DNA from: Bradyrhizobium sp. WSM1743 | GTDB lineage: Bacteria > Pseudomonadota > Alphaproteobacteria > Rhizobiales > Xanthobacteraceae | Direction of reading: 5' to 3' | NCBI RefSeq assembly: GCF_000473065.1 | Contig: NZ_AXAZ01000015.1 | Location: 62,001 to 126,000, forward strand | Length of the DNA: 64,000 nt | In this document: positions 16,356 to 24,605 of the stretch, one piece after another | Layout: the number at the start of each line of letters is the position of its first letter | Position numbering within the stretch: the first letter of the stretch is position 1 | Notes under the pieces: model-generated | Told to the model about the DNA's origin: nothing | The model's database searches: none | Seen by the model: only the letters and a program-made list of their open reading frames with translations | Translations under genes and position numbers: made by a program

Positions 16356-17429
16356 ATGAACGATCAGATCGCCATTCCCTGTGTGGTCATGCGCGGGGGC
16401 ACCTCGCGCGGGCCGTTTTTCCTGGCTCGTGATCTTCCGGCCGACGCCAAACTGCGCGATGCGGTCCTGTTGTCCGTGATGGGCGGGGGGCACGACCTTG
16501 GAATCGATGGGATCGGCGGCGGCAATGCCGTCATCAACAAGGTCGCGATCATCGGGCCGGCAACGGTGCCCGGCGCCGACGTTGATTACCTGTTTGCCCA
16601 GGTGCGGGTTCGTGAAGGGATCGTCGATACCTCGCCCAATTGCGGAAACATGCTGGCGGCCGTTGGGCCGTTCGCAATTGAAGCCGGCCTGGTCGCCGCT
16701 GCCGCAGATCGCACCCATGTGCGCATCCACAATGTCAACACCGGCAAGTTGATTGACGCGACCGTTCCGACCCCCGCAGGACGCGTGACTTACGACGGCG
16801 AGGCGCGGATCGACGGCGTTCCGGGAACGGCCGCGCCGATCGAACTGTCGTTCCCCAACGCGGCCGGTGCACGCACTGGTCGCCTCCTACCGACGGGACG
16901 TCCGGTCGACCGCATCGAAGGGATCGATGTGACCTGCCTCGACGCAGCAATGCCGGTCATGCTGGTCCGCGCGGCGGATCTGGGATGGAGCGGCCGTGAG
17001 GCTCCCTCGGACTTCGCCGACAACGGCTTCCGCGCGCGTCTCGAAGATTTGCGTCTCGAGGCGGGGCGCCGGATGGGCTTTCCAGATCCCGCGACGATGG
17101 TGATCCCGAAACCGGTTCTGATTGCGCCCGCGAGAGAGGCGACGTTGAACGTCAGGTACTTCATGCCACACGACTGCCATAGCGCGCTGGCGGTCACCGG
17201 CGCGGTCGCGATCGCGACTGCGTGCATCACGCCCGGGACGATCGCCGCAGAGATGGTCGGACCGCTGGTGCCGCCGGTGTCGATCACACTCGCCCATCCT
17301 TCCGGCCAGCTCGTGGTGAGGCTGGAGTCCGGCCCGGTTGCCCGGGTGCTGCGGACAGCCCGGCGAATCTTCGAGGGCCACGTCTTCGCCCGTCGGTCGC
17401 ACGTGCCTTGTTCGGTCCTGGCGGCCTGA
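16356..17429 (+). CDS. PrpF-family isomerase, 4-oxalomesaconate tautomerase (GalD) type
   Basis: 357 residues from ATG 16356. The start contains MRGGTSRGPFF and later IDGIGGGNAVINKVAII, hallmarks of the PrpF/GalD diaminopimelate-epimerase-like fold. GalD converts keto and enol forms of 4-oxalomesaconate in gallate breakdown; related PrpF proteins isomerise methylaconitate. A conserved Cys in SPNCGNML fits the two-base mechanism. It is followed by a dicarboxylate carrier and faces a LysR gene, so uptake and processing of an aromatic-derived polycarboxylate is the likely role. The exact substrate is not certain. Confidence 0.75.
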   Translation: MNDQIAIPCVVMRGGTSRGPFFLARDLPADAKLRDAVLLSVMGGGHDLGIDGIGGGNAVINKVAIIGPATVPGADVDYLFAQVRVREGIVDTSPNCGNMLAAVGPFAIEAGLVAAAADRTHVRIHNVNTGKLIDATVPTPAGRVTYDGEARIDGVPGTAAPIELSFPNAAGARTGRLLPTGRPVDRIEGIDVTCLDAAMPVMLVRAADLGWSGREAPSDFADNGFRARLEDLRLEAGRRMGFPDPATMVIPKPVLIAPAREATLNVRYFMPHDCHSALAVTGAVAIATACITPGTIAAEMVGPLVPPVSITLAHPSGQLVVRLESGPVARVLRTARRIFEGHVFARRSHVPCSVLAA

Positions 17430-17477
17430 CGCCGGACTGCTCTTAAACCTCAAGAATAAGACAAGGGAGAAACGAGA

Positions 17478-18863
17478 ATGCAGATGCGAGCGCTGGCTGG
17501 GTCCGCGAGCAGTGAGCCGCGAAAGCCGTTCTACCGGATTCTCTATGTCCAGGTGCTGATCGGCCTCATGCTCGGTGTCCTCACGGGCCATTTCTGGCCC
17601 GAATTCGGCGCCGCGCTGAAGCCCTTTGGCGACGGCTTCGTCAAGCTGGTCAAGATGATGATCGCGCCGATCGTGTTCTGCACCATCGTGAGCGGCATCA
17701 ACAGCATCAGCGATTCCCGCGAGGTCGGCCGCACGCTGGTGAAATCCATGGCGCTGTTCTACCTGCTGACCGTGCTCGCTTTGCTGGCAGGGCTTATCGC
17801 CGTGTCGCTGATCCAGCCGGGCGCGGGCATGCATGTTGCGGTCAATACGCTGGATCCGTCGGTGGCCGCGAAATTCACCAAGCAGGCAGGGGTCTCCGGC
17901 TTTGCGGATTTCATGCTGCACATCATCCCGCATTCGTTCTTTGGAGCGTTTGCCGATGGTGAAGTGCTGCCGGTCCTGCTGATATCCATCCTGATCGCCT
18001 TCGGCCTGAGCCGTGCCGGCGACGGGGGTATCGTGGTGACAAAGGCAGTCGCCTCGTTCTCCGAGGTGCTGTTCGTGTCCTTCGGCTTCATCATGAAGCT
18101 CGCTCCGCTCGGCGCCTTTGGGGCCATGGCGTTCACGGTGGGCCGATATGGCATCCGTTCGATTGGCTCGCTCGGACTGCTGATCCTGACATTCTATATC
18201 GCCTGCTCCGTCTTCGTGGTCCTGGTGCTTGGCACGCTGGCGCGGCTGAACGGCTTCAGCTTGTGGAAGACCATCCGTTATTTCAAAGAAGAATTGCTGA
18301 TCGTGCTCGGCACGTCGTCGTCGGAGCCGGCGCTGCCTGGCGCGCTACGCAAGCTGGAGCAGCTCGGATGCCGGAAAGGCGTATCGGGGCTCGTGTTGCC
18401 GATGGGCTATTCCTTCAATCTGGACGGCAGCGCCATCTATCTTACCTTGGCTTCCATCTTCATCGCGCAAGCCTGCGACATTCACCTGTCATGGGGACAG
18501 ATCGCGGCGATGCTCGGATTGATGCTGCTGACGTCCAAAGGGGCCGCCGGTGTCACCGGCAGCGGCTTCGTTGCGCTTGTCGCGACCCTATCTGTGATGC
18601 CGGATTTGCCCGTGACCGGCGTGGCGCTGCTTGTCGGCATCGACCGCTTCATGTCGGAGGCGCGGGCGCTGACCAGCATGATCAGCAACTGCATCGCATC
18701 CATCACCATTTCGCTGTGGGAGGACGCCTGTGATCGCGAGGTGTTGGCCCGGGAACTGGGACAGGGGGACACTCTCACGGCCGCGCCCGGGGCGAAGATT
18801 GGGACGGCACCGGTGATGAGGGAGGACAAGAGCTGGATTTCGACGACGCAATCGGCTGCGTGA
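17478..18863 (+). CDS. dctA: Dicarboxylate/proton symporter, DctA family
   Basis: 461 residues. It shows the DAACS family features: N-terminal LYVQVLIGLMLGVLTGHF, LVKMMIAPIVFCTIVSGI, the Ser-rich hairpin GTSSSEPALPGALRKLEQLG and the NLDGSAIYLT transport motif. It imports C4-dicarboxylates or similar acids with cations across the inner membrane. It starts 48 bases after the tautomerase gene behind AAGGGAGAAACGAGA, in the same operon, so its true substrate may be a tricarboxylate or an aromatic ring-cleavage product. No DctB/DctD pair is nearby. Confidence 0.85.
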   Translation: MQMRALAGSASSEPRKPFYRILYVQVLIGLMLGVLTGHFWPEFGAALKPFGDGFVKLVKMMIAPIVFCTIVSGINSISDSREVGRTLVKSMALFYLLTVLALLAGLIAVSLIQPGAGMHVAVNTLDPSVAAKFTKQAGVSGFADFMLHIIPHSFFGAFADGEVLPVLLISILIAFGLSRAGDGGIVVTKAVASFSEVLFVSFGFIMKLAPLGAFGAMAFTVGRYGIRSIGSLGLLILTFYIACSVFVVLVLGTLARLNGFSLWKTIRYFKEELLIVLGTSSSEPALPGALRKLEQLGCRKGVSGLVLPMGYSFNLDGSAIYLTLASIFIAQACDIHLSWGQIAAMLGLMLLTSKGAAGVTGSGFVALVATLSVMPDLPVTGVALLVGIDRFMSEARALTSMISNCIASITISLWEDACDREVLARELGQGDTLTAAPGAKIGTAPVMREDKSWISTTQSAA

Positions 18864-18911
18864 ACCCGAAGAGAGCGACGCCGATCACTCCAGTTGGACG
18901 TGGCGTTGGCG

Positions 18912-20852
18912 TTAGTTGGACTTGGCGTTCTCTTTGGCGTTCTCCGCCGTGGGCGATTCCGCCGGCGCGGGGCGCTTTCCGCTGCCGGTGATGCGCTCGA
19001 TTGCGGAGCGCACGGCGTCACCCCCCTTGCGGTCCTTCAGCATGTCGAGCAGCGGCGCGGAGGCCGGCGAGCGGCGGATCAGGCTTTCCGGATCGGGAAA
19101 GATCAGGGGATCGTCCCAGGGGCCCTGCACCACGAAGGGCAGTTCGAACCCCGACGCACTGTTGAGGCTCGCCACGCCCTTCATGTCGTATTCGCGTGCC
19201 GGCACCGAAGCGGTGCCGGTGAGCGTGATCTTCGCCGTCGGCCCTTCGACGCGGATGTCCTCGGCGGTGGCGATCCCGTCGGAGAATTTCACGGCGATGG
19301 TGAGATTGTTGTAGGGCGTCGAGCCGTTGCGGAAATTGCCGCCGCCCGACAGCGGCCGCCGCTCCAGCCGCTTCAGGAGCTGCTCGGCGTTGAAGCCCGA
19401 GATCGCACCGTCATGCCCGGTCACGGTGGCGCTTCCGTCGAGTGACTGCACGAGGCCGAACGGGCTCGATCCGGAGGCGAGGAGCGAGACGTTGATGTTG
19501 CCGCGGCCTGACAGCTTGTTGAGACCGAACAGTTCGGTGGCGCAGGCCTGGAGGTCGACGTCGGTGAACTGGAATTGCGCCTTGATATCGGCGACGGTAT
19601 CGGACCGCGCGATGCCGAACGAGCCCTTTGCGATCCCGCCATAGACCTGCGCCTCGCCGACAGAGAGCGCCAGCGTGCCGTTGCGCAAATTGGCGCCGAT
19701 CGCGGTGCGGCCGAGCTTCGTCGGCCCGACCGTCAGCTTTGCAGCCGACAGGCGCATGTCGAGGTCGGTGGTCGACAGTCCATTGAGATCGAACAGCTGC
19801 CTGTTCCAGTCGCGCGCGCCGCTCGCGAGCAGGCGGAACGTCGAGATATAAGGCGTGAAGTCGAGCGCGTCGGCGGCGAGCGTCGCCTGCAGCGTCTGCC
19901 GGCCGTTATTGGCGTAGGTCATGACGCCCTCGGCGGCATTGCCGTCGAGCTCGACATTGACATTGGTGAGCGCGATCGAGGCGCCGACGACGTTGGCGCG
20001 CGCCTTCAGCGCGAAGCGGCCGAAGCCGCCGCTGCCGGGCTGCGGCTGCCCGGTCCAGCGCAGCGCGTTGCGCAAGGACGGGCTGTCGACCGTGAGCGTG
20101 CCTTCCATCATCGGGCTGGTGCGATTGGCGACGCTACCGTCGAAGGCGAGCTTGAGCGGCGCGCTGGCGATTCGCGCCTTCAGGCCGGACCGGTCGCCGG
20201 AGAGGGCGGCGACGAAATCGGAAAAGCTGATCGAGCCGTCGACGCGCTCGCCGCGCCAGTCGAACTGTCCGGTCGCAGCAAAGGAGCGCGAGATCGAAGG
20301 CCAGGCCAGCGACAGGTCGATGTCCTCGAGCTTCTCGGTGGCATGCGTGGCGGCGTCCTCGTAATCGAGCACGCCATCCTGGATCCGGATTTCGGAGAAC
20401 GAGACCTGGTTCTCGGCCCCCGGCTTCATGGTGCGCGCGATGGTCTGGATGAAGGGCGTCCAGTTGCTCTCGCCGTCCGGCTTGAGGCTGACGTGGATGC
20501 GCGGCCGCAGCAGCATCAGATCGGCGATCTCGAACCGCTGCAGCAGCAGCGGTAGCAGCCGCAAATTCGCGGTGAGCACGTCGACCTGGAGCGCGGGAGC
20601 GCTGGTGCCGCCACCCTTGAGGCCGACGTCGCGGAAGGAGATGTAGCTCACCGGCAGCACTGAGATGTCGATGCTGCCCGCGACATTGAGCTCGAGCCCG
20701 GTGACGTCGCGGATCTGCGCTTCGACCGCCTTGCGCAGCGCGTCGCGGTTGATGAGCCAGGAGGTCGCGATCAGGGCGATCAGCGCGACGCCGAGCAGCG
20801 CCGCGATCGGCGTCCCGAGGCGCTTCATTCCTTGGGCCATGGTCAATGGCAT
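18912..20852 (-). CDS. AsmA-family protein
   Basis: Up to 646 residues. A single N-terminal membrane helix (about 12-31) is followed by a long periplasmic beta-rich region typical of AsmA, with repeated SISVLPVSYISFRDV-like strands near the start, and a C-terminal AsmA_2 part. AsmA-like proteins bridge the envelope and help phospholipid or outer-membrane homeostasis. Starts at 20852, 20840 and 20828 are all possible; none has an ideal ribosome-binding site. It converges on dctA and is monocistronic. Confidence 0.8.
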   Translation of the reverse strand: MPLTMAQGMKRLGTPIAALLGVALIALIATSWLINRDALRKAVEAQIRDVTGLELNVAGSIDISVLPVSYISFRDVGLKGGGTSAPALQVDVLTANLRLLPLLLQRFEIADLMLLRPRIHVSLKPDGESNWTPFIQTIARTMKPGAENQVSFSEIRIQDGVLDYEDAATHATEKLEDIDLSLAWPSISRSFAATGQFDWRGERVDGSISFSDFVAALSGDRSGLKARIASAPLKLAFDGSVANRTSPMMEGTLTVDSPSLRNALRWTGQPQPGSGGFGRFALKARANVVGASIALTNVNVELDGNAAEGVMTYANNGRQTLQATLAADALDFTPYISTFRLLASGARDWNRQLFDLNGLSTTDLDMRLSAAKLTVGPTKLGRTAIGANLRNGTLALSVGEAQVYGGIAKGSFGIARSDTVADIKAQFQFTDVDLQACATELFGLNKLSGRGNINVSLLASGSSPFGLVQSLDGSATVTGHDGAISGFNAEQLLKRLERRPLSGGGNFRNGSTPYNNLTIAVKFSDGIATAEDIRVEGPTAKITLTGTASVPAREYDMKGVASLNSASGFELPFVVQGPWDDPLIFPDPESLIRRSPASAPLLDMLKDRKGGDAVRSAIERITGSGKRPAPAESPTAENAKENAKSN

Positions 20853-21110
20853 GTCCTGATCGGGTTGGTCGTTGGAGCTAGGGCGGGCCGGGAAACCTGA
20901 GCGCCCACGCCCAACCCCCGCAACTTGATGGGTTTTCTTGACGCTTTCAAGGCCGCGGCACGGTTATGCCCACGGCATGGGCAGCTTCTATCACCCAGGG
21001 GCGGAGCGGAGAACCCCCGTATCATTGACGGCTTCGGACGATTTCGCCTAATAATCGCCGCCAATAAGGCGCGACGCCCGCAAGCCGAAGGTCCAGTCGA
21101 GGTTTTTTGC

Positions 21111-21818
21111 ATGAACAAGGTCTATCCCGACGCCAAGTCGGCGCTCGACGGCATTCTAAAAGACAACATGATGATCATGTCGGGCGGCTTCGGCCTCTGC
21201 GGCATTGCCGAGGAGCTGTCGGACGCGATCCGGGAGTCCGGTGTCAAGGGCCTGACGGTGGTCTCCAACAATGCCGGCGTCGACGGTATCGGCCTCAGCC
21301 GCCTTCTCGAAACCCGCCAGATCAAGAAGATGATCTCGTCCTATGTCGGCGAGAACAAGCTGTTTGCCCAGCAATTCCTCGCCGGCGAGCTGGAACTCGA
21401 ATTCAATCCGCAGGGCACGCTGGCCGAGCGCATTCGCGCGGGCGGCGCCGGTATCCCGGCCTTCTACACCAAGACCGGCGTCGGCACGCTGATCGCCGAA
21501 GGCAAGGAAGTGAAGGAGTTCGACGGCGAGAAGTATCTGATGGAGCGCGGCCTGTTCGCCGACCTCGCCATCGTGCACGCCTGGAAGGGCGACACCGCCG
21601 GCAACCTCATCTACCGCAAGACCGCGCGCAATTTTAACCCGATGATGGCGACCGCCGCGAAGATCACGGTGGCCGAGGTCGAGCATCTGGTTCCGGCCGG
21701 TGAACTCAATCCCGACCACATCCACACGCCCGGCATCTTCGTGAAGCGCATCGTCGAGGTCGGCACGGCCAAGAAGCGCATCGAATTCCGCAACACCCGC
21801 CCGCGCACCAGCGCATGA
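21111..21818 (+). CDS. scoA: 3-oxoacid CoA-transferase subunit A
   Basis: 235 residues from ATG 21111. The N-terminal GGFGLCG glycine motif (about 24-30) and the EFNPQGTLAERIRAGGAGIPAF region are typical of SCOT/PcaI-type alpha subunits. With subunit B it moves CoA from succinyl-CoA to acetoacetate or 3-oxoadipate. The distinction between ketone-body and beta-ketoadipate roles cannot be made here; the sequence looks most like SCOT. Its stop codon lies inside a palindromic repeat. Confidence 0.88.
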   Translation: MNKVYPDAKSALDGILKDNMMIMSGGFGLCGIAEELSDAIRESGVKGLTVVSNNAGVDGIGLSRLLETRQIKKMISSYVGENKLFAQQFLAGELELEFNPQGTLAERIRAGGAGIPAFYTKTGVGTLIAEGKEVKEFDGEKYLMERGLFADLAIVHAWKGDTAGNLIYRKTARNFNPMMATAAKITVAEVEHLVPAGELNPDHIHTPGIFVKRIVEVGTAKKRIEFRNTRPRTSA

Positions 21819-21860
21819 TCCGGAAAAGTGGAAGCCGGTTTTCCGATCAGATCATGCGCC
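21811..21860. repeat. GCATGATC...GATCATGC palindromic repeat
   Basis: Outer arms GCGCATGATC and GATCATGCGC flank inner arms GGAAAA and TTTTCC around AGTGGAAGCCGG. The element spans the last two codons and stop of subunit A (TGA is in ATGATC) and ends 26 bases before subunit B. A second copy is at 47663-47710 upstream of purA. Confidence 0.75.
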
Positions 21861-21886
21861 ACTAAAGAATCGACAGGAGCACAACG

Positions 21887-22537
21887 ATGGCCTGGACCCG
21901 TGAACAGATGGCCGCGCGCGCCGCGAAGGAGTTGCGTGACGGCTATTACGTCAATCTCGGCATCGGCATCCCGACGCTGGTCTCGAATTACATCCCGGAT
22001 GGCATGGACGTCAGCCTGCAGAGCGAGAACGGCATGCTCGGCATGGGCCCGTTCCCGTATGAAGACGAGGTGGACGCGGACCTGATCAACGCCGGCAAGC
22101 AGACCGTGAGCGAGCTGCCCTCGACGTCCTATTTCTCGAGCGCGGATTCCTTTGGCATGATTCGCGGCGGCCACATGGATCTGTCGATCCTCGGCGCCAT
22201 GCAGGTGGCCCAGAACGGCGATCTCGCCAACTGGATGATCCCCGGCAAGATGGTCAAGGGTATGGGCGGCGCGATGGACCTCGTCGCCGGCGTCAAGCGC
22301 GTCGTCGTGGTGATGGAGCATTCGGCCAAGGACGGCCCGAAGCTGCTCAAGAAGTGCAATTTGCCGTTGACCGGCGAGCGGGTCGTCGACATGGTCGTCA
22401 CCGATCTCGCAGTTTTCACCATCGACAAACACGGCGACGGCGGCATGGCGCTGATCGAGCTCGCCGACGGCGTCACGCTTGACGAGGTCAAGACCAAGAC
22501 CGAGGCCGAATTCCGCGTCGCGCTGAAGAATACTTAA
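21887..22537 (+). CDS. scoB: 3-oxoacid CoA-transferase subunit B
   Basis: 216 residues. The N-terminal [15 protein letters not shown] is followed by the catalytic [10 protein letters not shown] with Glu47 as the thioester-forming nucleophile. It pairs with the subunit A gene 68 bases upstream to make the active transferase. The usual length for the beta chain is met. A truncated GNAT gene follows 22 bases later. Confidence 0.9.
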   Translation: MAWTREQMAARAAKELRDGYYVNLGIGIPTLVSNYIPDGMDVSLQSENGMLGMGPFPYEDEVDADLINAGKQTVSELPSTSYFSSADSFGMIRGGHMDLSILGAMQVAQNGDLANWMIPGKMVKGMGGAMDLVAGVKRVVVVMEHSAKDGPKLLKKCNLPLTGERVVDMVVTDLAVFTIDKHGDGGMALIELADGVTLDEVKTKTEAEFRVALKNT

Positions 22538-22559
22538 AGGCTTTGCGAAGGGGGCGCGC

Positions 22560-23069
22560 ATGACGATACGGTCTGCGCGTCCCGAAGACGCCGATTTCAT
22601 CGTTCAAACCATCCTTTCCGCGCAGCGCGGCTATCGTCCGCGCGGCTGGTTCGACGTTGCGCTTGGCTGGCCCGAAGCGCAGTGCCGCGATTTCATCGCG
22701 CGCATCGCGGTCGCCCGCACCGTGTCGATGTGGCACGTCTCGCAATTCCTGGTCGCCGAGGTCGACGGCAGGCCTGCGGCGGCGCTCGGTGCTTTCCCGG
22801 CGGCAGGCACGGGACCTGCGGCCTGGCGCGCGATCGAGGAAGTTGCGGTCGCGACCGGGCTCACCGCGCCGGAGCTGGAAGCCATCCGCTGGCGCGGCGC
22901 CTATACGCGGGCCTGCTGGGTCCAGGGCGGAGAGGCCGACTGGATGATCGAGTATGTCGCGACCGACCCGGCCTGTCGCGGCCGCGGGCTGGTGCAGGCG
23001 CTGATTGTCCACGCACTTGAGAAGGGACGGTCGGCCGGATTTGTGCGGGCGACGCTATCGTTCCTAGAT
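22560..23069 (+). pseudogene. GNAT acetyltransferase truncated at its C-terminus
   Basis: From ATG 22560 the frame reads a GNAT N-acetyltransferase (MTIRSARPEDADFIVQTI) with the acetyl-CoA loop VATDPACRGRGLVQALI. After ATLSFL (about 23066) the similarity stops, just where family members continue with a last beta-alpha unit (an IGN-x-x-A-type stretch). The frame stays open to 23567 only as the antisense of an AraC-type gene. About 50 residues, including the final strand, are missing, so activity is doubtful. Breakpoint shared with the convergent AraC gene. Confidence 0.75.
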
Positions 23070-23621
23070 CACGCGGCAGCCGAAGAATTCGCGGTAGCGA
23101 TTGCGGTCGTGTGGCGGTGGGTAATGCAGGTGCACCTCCTGCGGCCGCCAGTCGTGACCGAACAACGACTGGATGATGCGGTGGACGCTGCCGAGCGCCA
23201 TGTCGATCGATTGCCGCGACGCGCTCGGGTGCCGGCCGCGCAGATGCATGGTGATGGTCACGGTCTGCTTGCTGCGCGCAACGTCCAGCCGCATGCCGTC
23301 GTGATGGATATGGATGAAGCGCGAGAACGCATCGATGGCCTCACCGACGGTCGCCTGTTCGCGCACGATCAGGCCGACCGCGCCGAAATTGGTCAGGCCG
23401 CCGCGCTCGGCGAGACGCAAGCCGAAATCTTCGGCGCCGGACGCCCCCGCCGACAATTCGAGCAGACGGCGCAGGCCGGCGACGGCAATGGGGGTGTCGG
23501 GCTTGTCGAGGCAGGCCGGCGGCAGCCGGGCCTTGCGCATCATCTGCATGGGATCGAGCCCGACTGACCGGGCGACCTCCGGAAAATAACTCAGGCTTGA
23601 GCTGCGAATGAGGTCGGTCAT
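23064..23621 (-). pseudogene. AraC-family regulator lacking its DNA-binding domain
   Basis: 185 residues that match the N-terminal ligand-binding half of AraC/OruR-type regulators (opening MTDLIRSSSLSYFPEVAR, with the segments RLAERGGLTNFGAVGL and REFFGCRV). Family members run to about 330-340 residues with two C-terminal helix-turn-helix motifs; here the protein ends two residues after FFGCRV at a TAG supplied by GNAT-gene sequence. It therefore cannot bind DNA in the normal way. It is joined tail to tail with a truncated GNAT gene, as expected from one deletion. Confidence 0.75.
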
Positions 23622-23825
23622 GCGAACCGTTCCTGCCAGCCACCCCTGCAGACGTCCCGAAATGTAAAATTTCTGTCCCGGTCAGTCAAACCCAGGAACC
23701 GGACGGAACATACATAGGGGAAACCGAAGCACGGGCGTGAATGCCGTGTTTACGACGGCGCGGCAGGGCGATGGAGCCAGCTCCCGTCTCGGACCATTTG
23801 AGCAAGACATTGCTGGATCGGGATC

Positions 23826-24440
23826 ATGCCGGGAAACATGCTTTCCAAGGGTGAGATATTCGTCGTCGATACCGACGCTACGTCCCGCGAACAACTTTCG
23901 ACGGCGCTCAAACAGAACGCCTATGAGGTGATCTGTTTCGCTGACGGTGCGTCTCTCGTGTCCGCAGCAAAGGCGCGGATGCCGGCCTGCGTCCTACTGG
24001 AGCTGCCGTCCGATCACTCGGGCCTCGAGGTGCTCAAGCGGCTGCGCGGCGAGAACTGCATGGCGCCGGTGCTGGTGACCTCGGCGAACGGCAGCATTGC
24101 CATGGCGGTCGACGCCATCAAGAGCGGCGCGGCCGACTTCATCGAGAAGCCGTTCCGCACCCACGACATCGTCGGCCGGATCGATGCCGCCATCGATGAG
24201 TTCGCCCAGCCCGCCGCGATCCGGCAATGCTGGCTGCCCGGTTGCGAGCCCCTGACCGAGCGCGAAGGCGACGTGCTCGAGCATCTCGCCGCCGGTCTCA
24301 CCAACAAGGAGATCGCCCGGCGGATGCATCTGAGCGCCAGGACGGTCGAAGGCTACCGCGCCAGCATCCTGAAGAAGGCCGGCGCCCGCAACGTGACCGA
24401 TCTGCTCCGCCGCATCTTCGGCCGGGGCTCGCCGACCTAG
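23826..24440 (+). CDS. FixJ-like response regulator with Glu at the phosphorylation site
   Basis: 204 residues: a receiver domain (about 9-122) and a LuxR-type helix-turn-helix (LTEREGDVLEHLAAGLTNKE onward, 143-200). Early acids VVDTD, the Thr/Ser in VTSANGS and Lys in EKPF are present, but the phospho-acceptor strand reads ACVLLELPS, placing Glu59 where Asp is expected. The protein may be locked in an active-like state or regulated without a kinase. No histidine kinase is adjacent. The start could also be ATG 23838. Confidence 0.8.
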   Translation: MPGNMLSKGEIFVVDTDATSREQLSTALKQNAYEVICFADGASLVSAAKARMPACVLLELPSDHSGLEVLKRLRGENCMAPVLVTSANGSIAMAVDAIKSGAADFIEKPFRTHDIVGRIDAAIDEFAQPAAIRQCWLPGCEPLTEREGDVLEHLAAGLTNKEIARRMHLSARTVEGYRASILKKAGARNVTDLLRRIFGRGSPT

Positions 24441-24605
24441 GTCTAAAGGGACGGCAAAGCGTTCCACGGACATGGTGCCGCCGTGGCGGCGCCGCATAGA
24501 AACCTCAATCGAACCGGTTCCTTCCCTGCCGCGTCCAACCATGTTGGCGAGGCATTTGATCGCGCGTCCGGCTGGCGGCGCGGCGATACCGGCAGGAGGG
24601 ACTTT

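Noticed and set aside
17430..17477. Sigma-54 promoter before dctA
   Set aside because: No TGGCAC-N5-TTGCA match is present; the gene is in an operon with the upstream tautomerase.
22560..23567. A single 335-residue GNAT fusion protein
   Set aside because: The second half is the antisense of an AraC-type gene with well-matched residues, so it is not a genuine domain.
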